From Trueperella sp. (GTDB lineage Bacteria > Actinomycetota > Actinomycetes > Actinomycetales > Actinomycetaceae), in contig JALEWQ010000136.1 in the NCBI GenBank assembly GCA_022783305.1, positions 1-39,155 on the forward strand: 39,155 nucleotides of DNA, given 5' to 3'. The notes beneath the pieces are model-generated. The model was not told where the DNA came from and ran no database searches. It was given only the letters and a program-made list of their open reading frames with translations. A program made the position numbers and the translations under genes. Every line of letters starts with the position of its first letter. Positions within the stretch are counted from its first letter, which is position 1. Shown here one piece after another: positions 9,505 through 16,700 of this stretch.

Positions 9505-10559
9505 GCGCGACGGCGGTCAAGCAACGCATCAAGCGTCGATCCGCCACCGAGCACGTCGGAGCGGAGCTCCTCCTGACCGGTGACGGCACGAGCCGGGTTC
9601 GCCTCCTCGAGAGGGGCATCCCCGATCCGTTCGCCGATCCGCGTGGGGCGGAAGGGCACGTCGGCCGTAGGCGCCTCGGGCGCCTCGTACGGCTTGACCG
9701 TGCGGCGCATGGCCTTGAGCGTGTACGACGGGACGTCGGCCACCGGGCGCTCCTCAACGGGCTCGGTATTCTTCACGACGTCGGCACGCGGGTGTGTAGC
9801 CCGCGTCAGGCGGGCCGGCTTCCGGGCAGGCTTGACCACCTCACCGGGGCGCGCGGTCGGCTCTGTCGCCGCCTCAATCGCGACAGCGCTCACCGCTTCT
9901 TCCTCAACTTCAGCCTTGGGTGCGGCGCTGCCCACCTCCGCCTCAACCTTCGCCGACGCTTCGGCCGCCGTATCCGCGCCGGTCAGCGTGGTCTCACGCT
10001 GCGATTTCGACGTCGTGCGGATCGACCGCCGGAGCACCTTGTTCGCTTTGGTGATGCGTTCCTCGTCGCCCGCGTTGAGGACGGACCACGTGGAGACCAT
10101 GTACCCCACGCCGAGGAGGTAGAGCCCACCTACCGCTGTCGCCGCGATGGCGTAGCCGGGGGCGAGGGAGGTCATGCCGGCCGCAATCCACAAGCCTAGG
10201 GCCACGGTTGCGAGGACGGCACCACCCACGAGTGCGCGCTGCTGGTAGGCGCCACGGCGGGCAATTCGGGCGCGAGCACGCGAACGGTCGCGGGCGATCG
10301 CACGCATCTTGGCCGCGTCGGGACCGCGGGTGCCGCTCGGTCGGGTCGGTGTGCTCATTGTTCGCTCCGTCGTAAAGATCTTTCCGTGATCGCCACTTTC
10401 CTGCGTGAGAGTCCTCTCGGTGATGAGCCTCAGGTTAGCTGAGTATCGTTCCTCGATTGGTGCGTCCGCGAAAACGGCTCTCCTGCGGGTAATCTGAGGG
10501 ACGACATACACCAAAAGGAACAGCGTTCCAACGGCGAGAACCGCCCCTTCGATACCCAT
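9501..10559 (-). CDS. glpR: Membrane protein resembling GlpR, receptor of gephyrin-like Glp
   Basis: 352 residues. One N-terminal membrane helix (about 4-21) is followed by VPQITRRRAVF and a conserved-looking ERYSANLRLI (37-46), a basic linker (84-108), a two-helix hairpin (about 110-128 and 134-157), and a long charged, Ala/Pro/Glu-rich cytoplasmic tail. This layout, and its position next to a MoeA-like gene beside 5-FCL, matches the actinobacterial GlpR proteins. In Corynebacterium GlpR anchors the gephyrin-like Glp to the membrane and links it to FtsZ and polar growth. GlpR diverges fast, so identity rests on topology and synteny more than on sequence. It shares a 4-bp overlap with the downstream hydrolase. 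The name should not be confused with the glycerol repressor. Confidence 0.6.
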   Translation of the reverse strand: MGIEGAVLAVGTLFLLVYVVPQITRRRAVFADAPIEERYSANLRLITERTLTQESGDHGKIFTTERTMSTPTRPSGTRGPDAAKMRAIARDRSRARARIARRGAYQQRALVGGAVLATVALGLWIAAGMTSLAPGYAIAATAVGGLYLLGVGYMVSTWSVLNAGDEERITKANKVLRRSIRTTSKSQRETTLTGADTAAEASAKVEAEVGSAAPKAEVEEEAVSAVAIEAATEPTARPGEVVKPARKPARLTRATHPRADVVKNTEPVEERPVADVPSYTLKAMRRTVKPYEAPEAPTADVPFRPTRIGERIGDAPLEEANPARAVTGQEELRSDVLGGGSTLDALLDRRRA

Positions 10560-10624
10560 ATTCCCACGCTATGACGAATGAGGGAAGGGCGCGGCGAACC
10601 GGCACTGGCGTGTTGCTCCTACCC

Positions 10625-10654
10625 CTGGAATAGCGCGGATTCACGCTATTCCAG
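10625..10654. repeat. Perfect 11-bp inverted repeat between glp and glpR
   Basis: Arms CTGGAATAGCG (10625-10635) and CGCTATTCCAG (10644-10654) around an 8-nt loop, in the 161-bp gap between the glp stop and the glpR start. There is no T run on the minus strand, so it could be a T-less terminator, an mRNA processing hairpin or an operator. Confidence 0.7.
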
Positions 10655-10720
10655 ACATCCTTCACTGCAGCCACACCAGCCACTTTTATCACGCCGCTCG
10701 TGGCGCGTCCGACGCTACGA

Positions 10721-11935
10721 CTAACGCTCCCACACGACGCACTCGAGCGTGTCGCCCACCTGCACCGCGCGTTGCTCTTCCGGCACAACCGCCAGACAAT
10801 TCGCGGTCGCCAGCGCGGTCAACAGCGGGCGACCCGGGTCGCCCAGCGGCTCAACTCGATATCCGTCGTGTGGATTGCCGACGACGCGCGCCCGGACAAA
10901 CTCCCGCAACCCCTGCGGCGACTCCCAGCCCTTCTCCACGACGGCGCGGATCGAGCGCCGCTGAATCGACGTGTAACCGGCCATGTGGCGAAGCGCCGGG
11001 CGGATGAAGACCTCGAAGGCCGTCATCGCCGCCACCGGCGAACCGGGCAGGCAAAACACCGTGGTCTCCTCTTCCAAGCGCCCCACACCGAGCTGGCGCC
11101 CGGGGGCCATCGCCACGTTGTCGAAGCGAACCGTCCCCAGCGGGGAGAGCACCTCCTTCAGCGTGTCGCCGCCGCCGTAGGACAGGCCACCGGTGGTGAT
11201 GATGATGTCGGCGCGGACCAGTTGGTCCTCGAGGAGTTCACGCAACTCCCTCTTGTCGTCCGTCACGCCACCGACCCGGAAGACCTCCGCCCCGGCGTCG
11301 CGAATCGCGCTCGAAAGGGCGTGGGAGTTCGCGTCGTAGATTTTGCCCCGGCGCGCGGGCATGCCAGGTTCTTGTAGTTCATCGCCGATCGCCATGACGA
11401 CCACGCGCGGCGCGGGGTGAACCATGACAGTCGAGTGCCCCGCCGAGGCGAGCACCGCGATCTGGCGCGCCCCGATACGCACGCCCGCCCGCAGGAGCAC
11501 GTCGCCGGCAGAGAAATCCTCGGATTGGCGGCGGATATTCTCCCCGGTCCGTGTGCCGGCGAAGAAGCGCACCTCGGCCCGGCCCTGGTCGGTGTCCTCG
11601 ATCGGGATCACCGCGTCCGCGCCTGCGGGTAGCACCGCTCCCGACGAGATCCGCACCGCCGTACGCTCCACCATCGCCGTAGGATCCACGGTATCGGCGC
11701 GAACCTCCTCCAGCATCGGCAAGGTGACGGGATCGTCGCGGCTGGCGCCGTCGACGTCGGCGACCCGCACCGCGTACCCATCCCGCGCGGCGAGGTCCGC
11801 CTGCGGAACGTCCACAAGCGAACGCACGTCCTCGGCAAGAACGCAACCCACGGCGTCGCCAAGCGCGACGGCGAAGGGCGGCAACGGCTGGGCCACCGCG
11901 AGGCATTCGGCAAGGTGGTCGGCAACTGACTTCAT
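10721..11935 (-). CDS. glp: Gephyrin-like molybdotransferase Glp (MoeA family)
   Basis: 404 residues from the ATG at 11935, which follows AGGAGG; the longer open frame upstream has no family similarity. MoeA inserts molybdate into molybdopterin. Family marks: AARDGYAV with D52, SSGAVLPAGADAVIP (98-111), KIYDANSHAL (198-207), IITTGGLSYGGGD (245-257) and CLPGSPVAAM (295-304). In E. coli MoeA the active site carries two lysines in a KPGKP motif; here that segment reads MAPGRQ (276-281), so both appear lost. That favours the cytoskeletal-scaffold role shown for corynebacterial Glp, which binds FtsZ, over cofactor synthesis. No other molybdenum-cofactor gene is in the window. Transcribed towards glpR, divergent from the 5-FCL gene. 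Confidence 0.8.
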   Translation of the reverse strand: MKSVADHLAECLAVAQPLPPFAVALGDAVGCVLAEDVRSLVDVPQADLAARDGYAVRVADVDGASRDDPVTLPMLEEVRADTVDPTAMVERTAVRISSGAVLPAGADAVIPIEDTDQGRAEVRFFAGTRTGENIRRQSEDFSAGDVLLRAGVRIGARQIAVLASAGHSTVMVHPAPRVVVMAIGDELQEPGMPARRGKIYDANSHALSSAIRDAGAEVFRVGGVTDDKRELRELLEDQLVRADIIITTGGLSYGGGDTLKEVLSPLGTVRFDNVAMAPGRQLGVGRLEEETTVFCLPGSPVAAMTAFEVFIRPALRHMAGYTSIQRRSIRAVVEKGWESPQGLREFVRARVVGNPHDGYRVEPLGDPGRPLLTALATANCLAVVPEEQRAVQVGDTLECVVWER

Positions 11936-12017
11936 CGGGCCTCCTCTAGATTGAGACCAGTTTACCCAAGAGCGTAGCCTCGCCGGGCACATCTTCCTTT
12001 CGTGGAAGAATATAGGT

Positions 12018-12665
12018 ATGTCAATCTCGCCGTTGAGCATTCCCGACCTGTCCGACGTGGATGTCGAGGAAGCCAAGCAGGTTCTGCGTGCCGCGGTCCG
12101 CGAGCACCGCACGCAGCGCCCCAAACGCAAGCTGGCCGAGCTCGCGGAAGTCTGGGTACCCACCGTTTTGGATTTCGTGGGAGAGCGCGAGCTGGTGGCG
12201 TGCTACGTGTCGACGAAGAACGAACCCTCCACCGAACGCATCCTTTGCGCACTTCACGACGCCGGCAAGCGCATCCTCCTGCCGAAGCTCGGCCCCGGGC
12301 TTTCGCGCGCCTGGGGATACTTCGAACCGGGTACGGAGCTGGTGAACATGGCGCCGGGACGCCCTCCGGAGCCCGCGGGTGAAGCCTTCGACAACTCGAT
12401 CCTGTCGGCTGTGGATGCGATGATCATTCCGGCACTGGCGATTTCGCGTAGCGGCGAGCGACTCGGGCAGGGCGGCGGCTGGTACGACCGGGCCCTCAAG
12501 CAGACGAACCAGCAGGCTGCGGTGGGCGCGATGATCTTCCCTGAGGAGTTCCTGGACGTGCCGATTCCCCAAGATGATATGGACGTGCGCGTCCCGTACG
12601 TCATTTTCCCCACCGAGGTTCTTGCCACCGACGCCGCCGGAAAGACTTTTCCACTGATTCGCTAA
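12018..12665 (+). CDS. 5-formyltetrahydrofolate cyclo-ligase
   Basis: ATP-dependent conversion of 5-formyl-THF to 5,10-methenyl-THF, salvaging folinate. 215 residues. Marks: AKQVLRAAVREHRTQ (N-terminal helix with the conserved R), CYVSTKNEPSTERIL, KRILLPKL, the ATP/phosphate loop SRSGERLGQGGGWYDRAL (about 149-166), and the C-terminal DVRVPYVIFPTEV, where the family has D.ID.I.TE. The upstream ribosome binding site is weak, so the start is the least certain part. Divergent from glp across 82 bp; the glp/5-FCL adjacency is conserved in Actinobacteria. Confidence 0.9.
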   Translation: MSISPLSIPDLSDVDVEEAKQVLRAAVREHRTQRPKRKLAELAEVWVPTVLDFVGERELVACYVSTKNEPSTERILCALHDAGKRILLPKLGPGLSRAWGYFEPGTELVNMAPGRPPEPAGEAFDNSILSAVDAMIIPALAISRSGERLGQGGGWYDRALKQTNQQAAVGAMIFPEEFLDVPIPQDDMDVRVPYVIFPTEVLATDAAGKTFPLIR

Positions 12666-12734
12666 CGACGCCGTCATCCACATCTGACCGATGACACGGG
12701 CGGTTCGCGCGGGGCGGCTTGGCACAATCGGTGC

Positions 12735-13391
12735 ATGGCAAAGATAACGCGCGCACCCTCATCGTCCCGCACCTCTCCCATCCGGGCCCTCATGTGGCGC
12801 TGGAGGTGGGTCGGCGTGGCACTATTCGCGGTACTCGCAATCCAGGCACTCGTGCCGGAGAAGCAGGAGCCATCATTTGCCACGGTCGTCGCGGCGCGGC
12901 CCCTTTCCGGGGGCGAACGGGTCCAGGACGGCGACGTGCGGGTTATCATGCTCGCCGAGGACCTCCCCGACGTCGCGCGGGAGGCGGAGCTTGTGATAGG
13001 CGAATTCGTGGTCACACCCGTCGCCGAGGGCGCCCCCGTCCTGACCTCGAACCTGCTCTCCTCCGAGTTCCTCAGCCGCGCACCTAAGGGAACCGTGATC
13101 GCGGCGCTCCCCGTCGCCGACGCCGGGGGCCTCGGCATCGTCCAGCCCGGCGTGACCGTCAATCTTTACAGCCCGCCCGACGAGTTCACAGACGGCGCCG
13201 CCACCTTGGTCGCCCGGGATATCCTCGTTGCCGGCATCGCCCAGGAAAAGGGCACCAGCACGTTCTTGGGTAGTACCGAGGACACACGCGTGTTCTACCT
13301 AGCCGTGCCCGAGCGAGACATCGACAAAGTCATCGGCGCGTCCACCCGCGCTCCCCTGCACGCCGTGCTCTCTGGGCCCATCAGCGATTAG
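12735..13391 (+). CDS. SAF-domain (CpaB/RcpC-like) membrane-anchored protein
   Basis: 218 residues: a basic N-terminus, one membrane helix (about 25-41, WVGVALFAVLAIQALV), then an extracytoplasmic SAF/RcpC-type region beginning ARPLSGGERVQDGDVRVIMLAEDL and continuing VIGEFVVTPVAEGAPVLTSNLL, with VQPGVTVNLYSP and RVFYLAVPERDIDKVIGA later. In Flp pilus systems CpaB has this layout, but no other pilus gene is nearby; a lone SAF protein after 5-FCL is a recurrent actinobacterial arrangement of unknown role. Its stop codon overlaps that of the convergent small gene (TTAG at 13388-13391). Confidence 0.75.
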   Translation: MAKITRAPSSSRTSPIRALMWRWRWVGVALFAVLAIQALVPEKQEPSFATVVAARPLSGGERVQDGDVRVIMLAEDLPDVAREAELVIGEFVVTPVAEGAPVLTSNLLSSEFLSRAPKGTVIAALPVADAGGLGIVQPGVTVNLYSPPDEFTDGAATLVARDILVAGIAQEKGTSTFLGSTEDTRVFYLAVPERDIDKVIGASTRAPLHAVLSGPISD

Positions 13392-13738
13392 AGCTTGCCA
13401 AAATGTGGGGGCACCTCGTTGAGAATCTCCTGGTCATGAAGGCTGAGCCGGGGCGTGGCCTGCCGGCGTTGCTGGTCAGGCTTGGGCTGGCGTGGAGCGC
13501 GCTCACCGGTCTTGCGCTCGCACTGTTCGCCTCCCTCAGCCGCCACGGTTTTGGCCGGCCGCGAGCAAGACGCGCCGGGCTGTCGGGCATCATTGGCGTG
13601 CAGGGCCTCTTCGGCCGAGGCGAACTCGCCTGCCGCGATCCGCTTGGCATCCACCTCCGAGACCATGACGACGCGGCGCGACCCGCGCCGTCGCACCGGC
13701 TTGCCAACCTGGCTCGCCGGGTCGCCACCCTCACTCAT
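13388..13738 (-). CDS. Small conserved actinobacterial protein of unknown function
   Basis: 116 residues from the ATG at 13738 (MSEGGDPASQ). A basic N-terminal part, RRRGSRRVVMVSEVDAKR, precedes a charged low-complexity middle. The C-terminus DQEILNEVPPHFGKL resembles the D..IL...PPHW/F ending I recall from small actinobacterial proteins. It overlaps the 3' end of the 1555-residue gene by 8 bp, so it is probably translated by coupling, and it meets the SAF gene stop to stop. The antisense frames here lack any family likeness. Function not recognised; the tight linkage suggests it works with the large protein. Confidence 0.6.
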   Translation of the reverse strand: MSEGGDPASQVGKPVRRRGSRRVVMVSEVDAKRIAAGEFASAEEALHANDARQPGASCSRPAKTVAAEGGEQCERKTGERAPRQPKPDQQRRQATPRLSLHDQEILNEVPPHFGKL

Positions 13739-16700
13739 GATCGTCGCCCAGGAAGGGGGCATCGTCACCGAGATCTAGATCGTCCGTCCGCTCCTCCACG
13801 ATCTCGTAGTCCACCGGGGCAAACAGGGCATCTTCGGGGGCTGCGGGCGGCTCTTGTGCAACGGGTGGCTCTTCCGCAACGGGCGCGGCTTCACCCGTCG
13901 GCGGCTCTTCGGCTGCCACCTCGTCAACAGAGGCGACGTCGGCGGGGGCCGGCGTTTCCCGGTCGGGCTCCGGCTCGGGCTCCGGCTCCGGCTCCGGCTC
14001 TGCCACGGGCTCCGGCTCCGGCTCGGCCGCGGGCGCCTCGAGCGCCACGCCGACCAGTCCGGAACGCCGTGCCACGTTGCGCAGGATCACGTCCACCTGC
14101 TCGCCGCGCCGGCTGATGCCCAGCTCGGAGCGCAGATCACGAACGAAGTCGTCCTCGCTACGAACCAGCCCGTCAGAGGCGATCCAAGCGATCATGTCGT
14201 CGAGTTGGTCGTCGGAGTAGGCGGCCAGGCTCAGACCCGGGGTTACCTCGGGGCGGGCACCGCGCGGCCGTGCCACCACGGGCGCCGGCACCTCACGCCC
14301 GGCGCCGGCACCGACCCCACCCAAGACGCCAGTCGTGCCCATCACGCCGGCCGCGGTAGCCGTCACGGCCTGCCTGACGATGCCGGTGGAAACCATGCCC
14401 TCCTCGGTCGCAGGATCGCGGACCACGGCGCCGTCGTCGTCAACGATCGGGACCTGCACGGGCTCGCCCCGCGTCCCGAAGCTCGTCAGCAACAACGCCT
14501 CGATGGCGTCGGCCTGCCCGGCAGGATCAATGAAGAGCGAGCTGGAGAACGTCTGGAATACGGACCAGCCGTGCGCCTGCAGCGTCTCGATCCAGAAGCG
14601 GTCCCGGCGGCGCAGGGAGCGCTCGGCAACGTAAGGCGCGTCGTCGAGCACGACAGCCACCGTGAAGCGACCGTCCTTGCCCACCACCAGCGGGATACGC
14701 GGGGACCCGACGTAACCGTAGTCCGCGCGAGTCTGCCAACCGCGAGCGCCGAGGCGCGCGACGACGTCGGCGAGTAGCGGGGTGACCGCCTCGTCGTAGG
14801 TGGGTGCCACGTCGGTCCCGTCGGACTCCTCAATGAGGTGGGCAAGGAGCTTCGGGCCGGGGGTCGAGACGCGGCGCGTGTCGATGTCGCCTGGGCCTAG
14901 TGCCGAGATGATCGTCAGATCCGAACCTGCGGCGGCGATCGTGTCGATCAGGCCGGCAAGGCCGGCCGGGGTCGCGAGCGCGCCGAAGGTGTGCAACACG
15001 CGGCCGTGAACGGTCTTGCCATATCCGACCGAGAGGATCACATGGTCATAGCGCAGGCCGGCGGCCCGCGTGATGTCGGTGATGACGAAGTTCTTCAGCC
15101 TATCGACGTCACTCGAGTCCGCGGCGACCAGCGCGTCGCGGATGCGGTTCGCGTGAGCCACCGACAGGGCGACCACGGCGAGAGTCTCTGTGGGGCGGGC
15201 GACAGCGTGCTCGATCACCGCATCTACCACGGCCTCGACCTCCACCTGCGTGGACTCCACCGCGCCGTCCCCGGACATCCCCGGTACGCCACGCCCGTCG
15301 ACGTAGATGAGCCGCGATGCGCGGCTGGCATACACCGACGGGATCGTCGCAAGCTCGTAGCCGATCTCCTTCAGCGCATGGGCCGACAGTGCGTCGTGCT
15401 CGGCGCGCAGAGTGGGAAGCGTGGCAACGGGTAGCACCTCGCCGAAGACCCGCACCGCCACGGCGTCGGGCCGGTGCAGATCGCCGACCAGCACTGCCTG
15501 ACGTCCGCGCATCATCGGGGAGATCAACGGCGCAACCGCGTCGGTGGCCTCTACAAGCACGAGGTCCGCCCACGGCATCGGGGGGATGAACTCGGCCAAC
15601 ACGTTCGGCGGGACCACCCACACAGGCCGGGCGCTCTGCACGAGCCGGGAGTAGGTGGCGATCGCATCCCGCAGGCCTGCCAAACCCTGCTCGGCAAGGA
15701 TCTCATCCAGGCGTAGCGTGTCCTGGCGGCGCGACTGCATCGCCTCGCGCCCGTTGTTCACCACCGCGCGTAGCACCGGCCCCCACAAGGTGCTGGTGTG
15801 TGCGCGGTCGAGCCTGCGGAAACGGTCGAGGAGCTGGCTCAGGTCGGCCGGGCCGAAGCTGGCCACGGTCGGCGTCGTGCGGATGATCTGATCAAAGACG
15901 GCGCTTGTGTATGCCAGATCGAGCTCGCTCGGGATCCGCTTCGGATCCACGTGCCGCTCGACCATGTCCTCGATGAACTCCCCCAGCCCCCGCTCACGTA
16001 GCGAGGCTAGAGTGGCGTTACGCTCGGGCAACGTGGCCATGTGGCCGGCGTCGGCGACGAGCGCCGCGAGCCGCGCCTGCAGAGCGTCAAAATCCATGTC
16101 AAGTAGCTCTTCGCCGCCCAGGAAGGACTGCAACGATTCCAGGTCACGCTGAACTTCAGAACGGGTGGCGCGGATCTGGGTCAAGCCATCGGGCAGGGTA
16201 GGCCAGCCGCCCTCCGGGCTGTAGCGGCGCCACACCTCACGGCGCTGCTGAACCTTGATCAGCTCCTCGTGCAGGTTGGCCGTGGACTCCCCGGGCCGAA
16301 CCATGTCGAGCGCCTGCTTGCGGTAGCGCCGACGGTCGGACCTCTTCATCGAATGCCCGTGCGCTTCGCGCCACTGTTTCGGCGCCGTTGCGATCACGAA
16401 GTTCATCGGTGAGGTCTCGAACACGAGCGGCAGGAAAGTGTCGAGGGAGTCGGCGATGCCGTCGAGCACGTCTATCTGCTCGAACCACTCGGCAAGCGTC
16501 TTGGACTGCTTCATCGACGTTTCGCCCGCCGAACGTGAAGACTGGCTGATCACCGCGGGGATCGTGATGTCATTTAGGCGCCGAACGGCGTCGAGGGCGC
16601 TCTGCCCGTCTGCCGCGTTCGAGATCGTCGAATGAGCCCACGCCGACCGCGAAATCTCAGGGTCGAACGCGCCCAGTTCGGCGGCGCGATCAAGGTCGGC

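Noticed and set aside
11936-12163. Upstream extension of the glp reading frame
   Set aside because: The 76 extra residues are not MoeA-like, run across the 5-FCL start region, and the ATG at 11935 has an AGGAGG.
13403-14116. Plus-strand frame over the small gene and the end of the giant gene
   Set aside because: Extremely Arg/Pro-rich; the minus-strand frames have sensible composition and a family-like motif.
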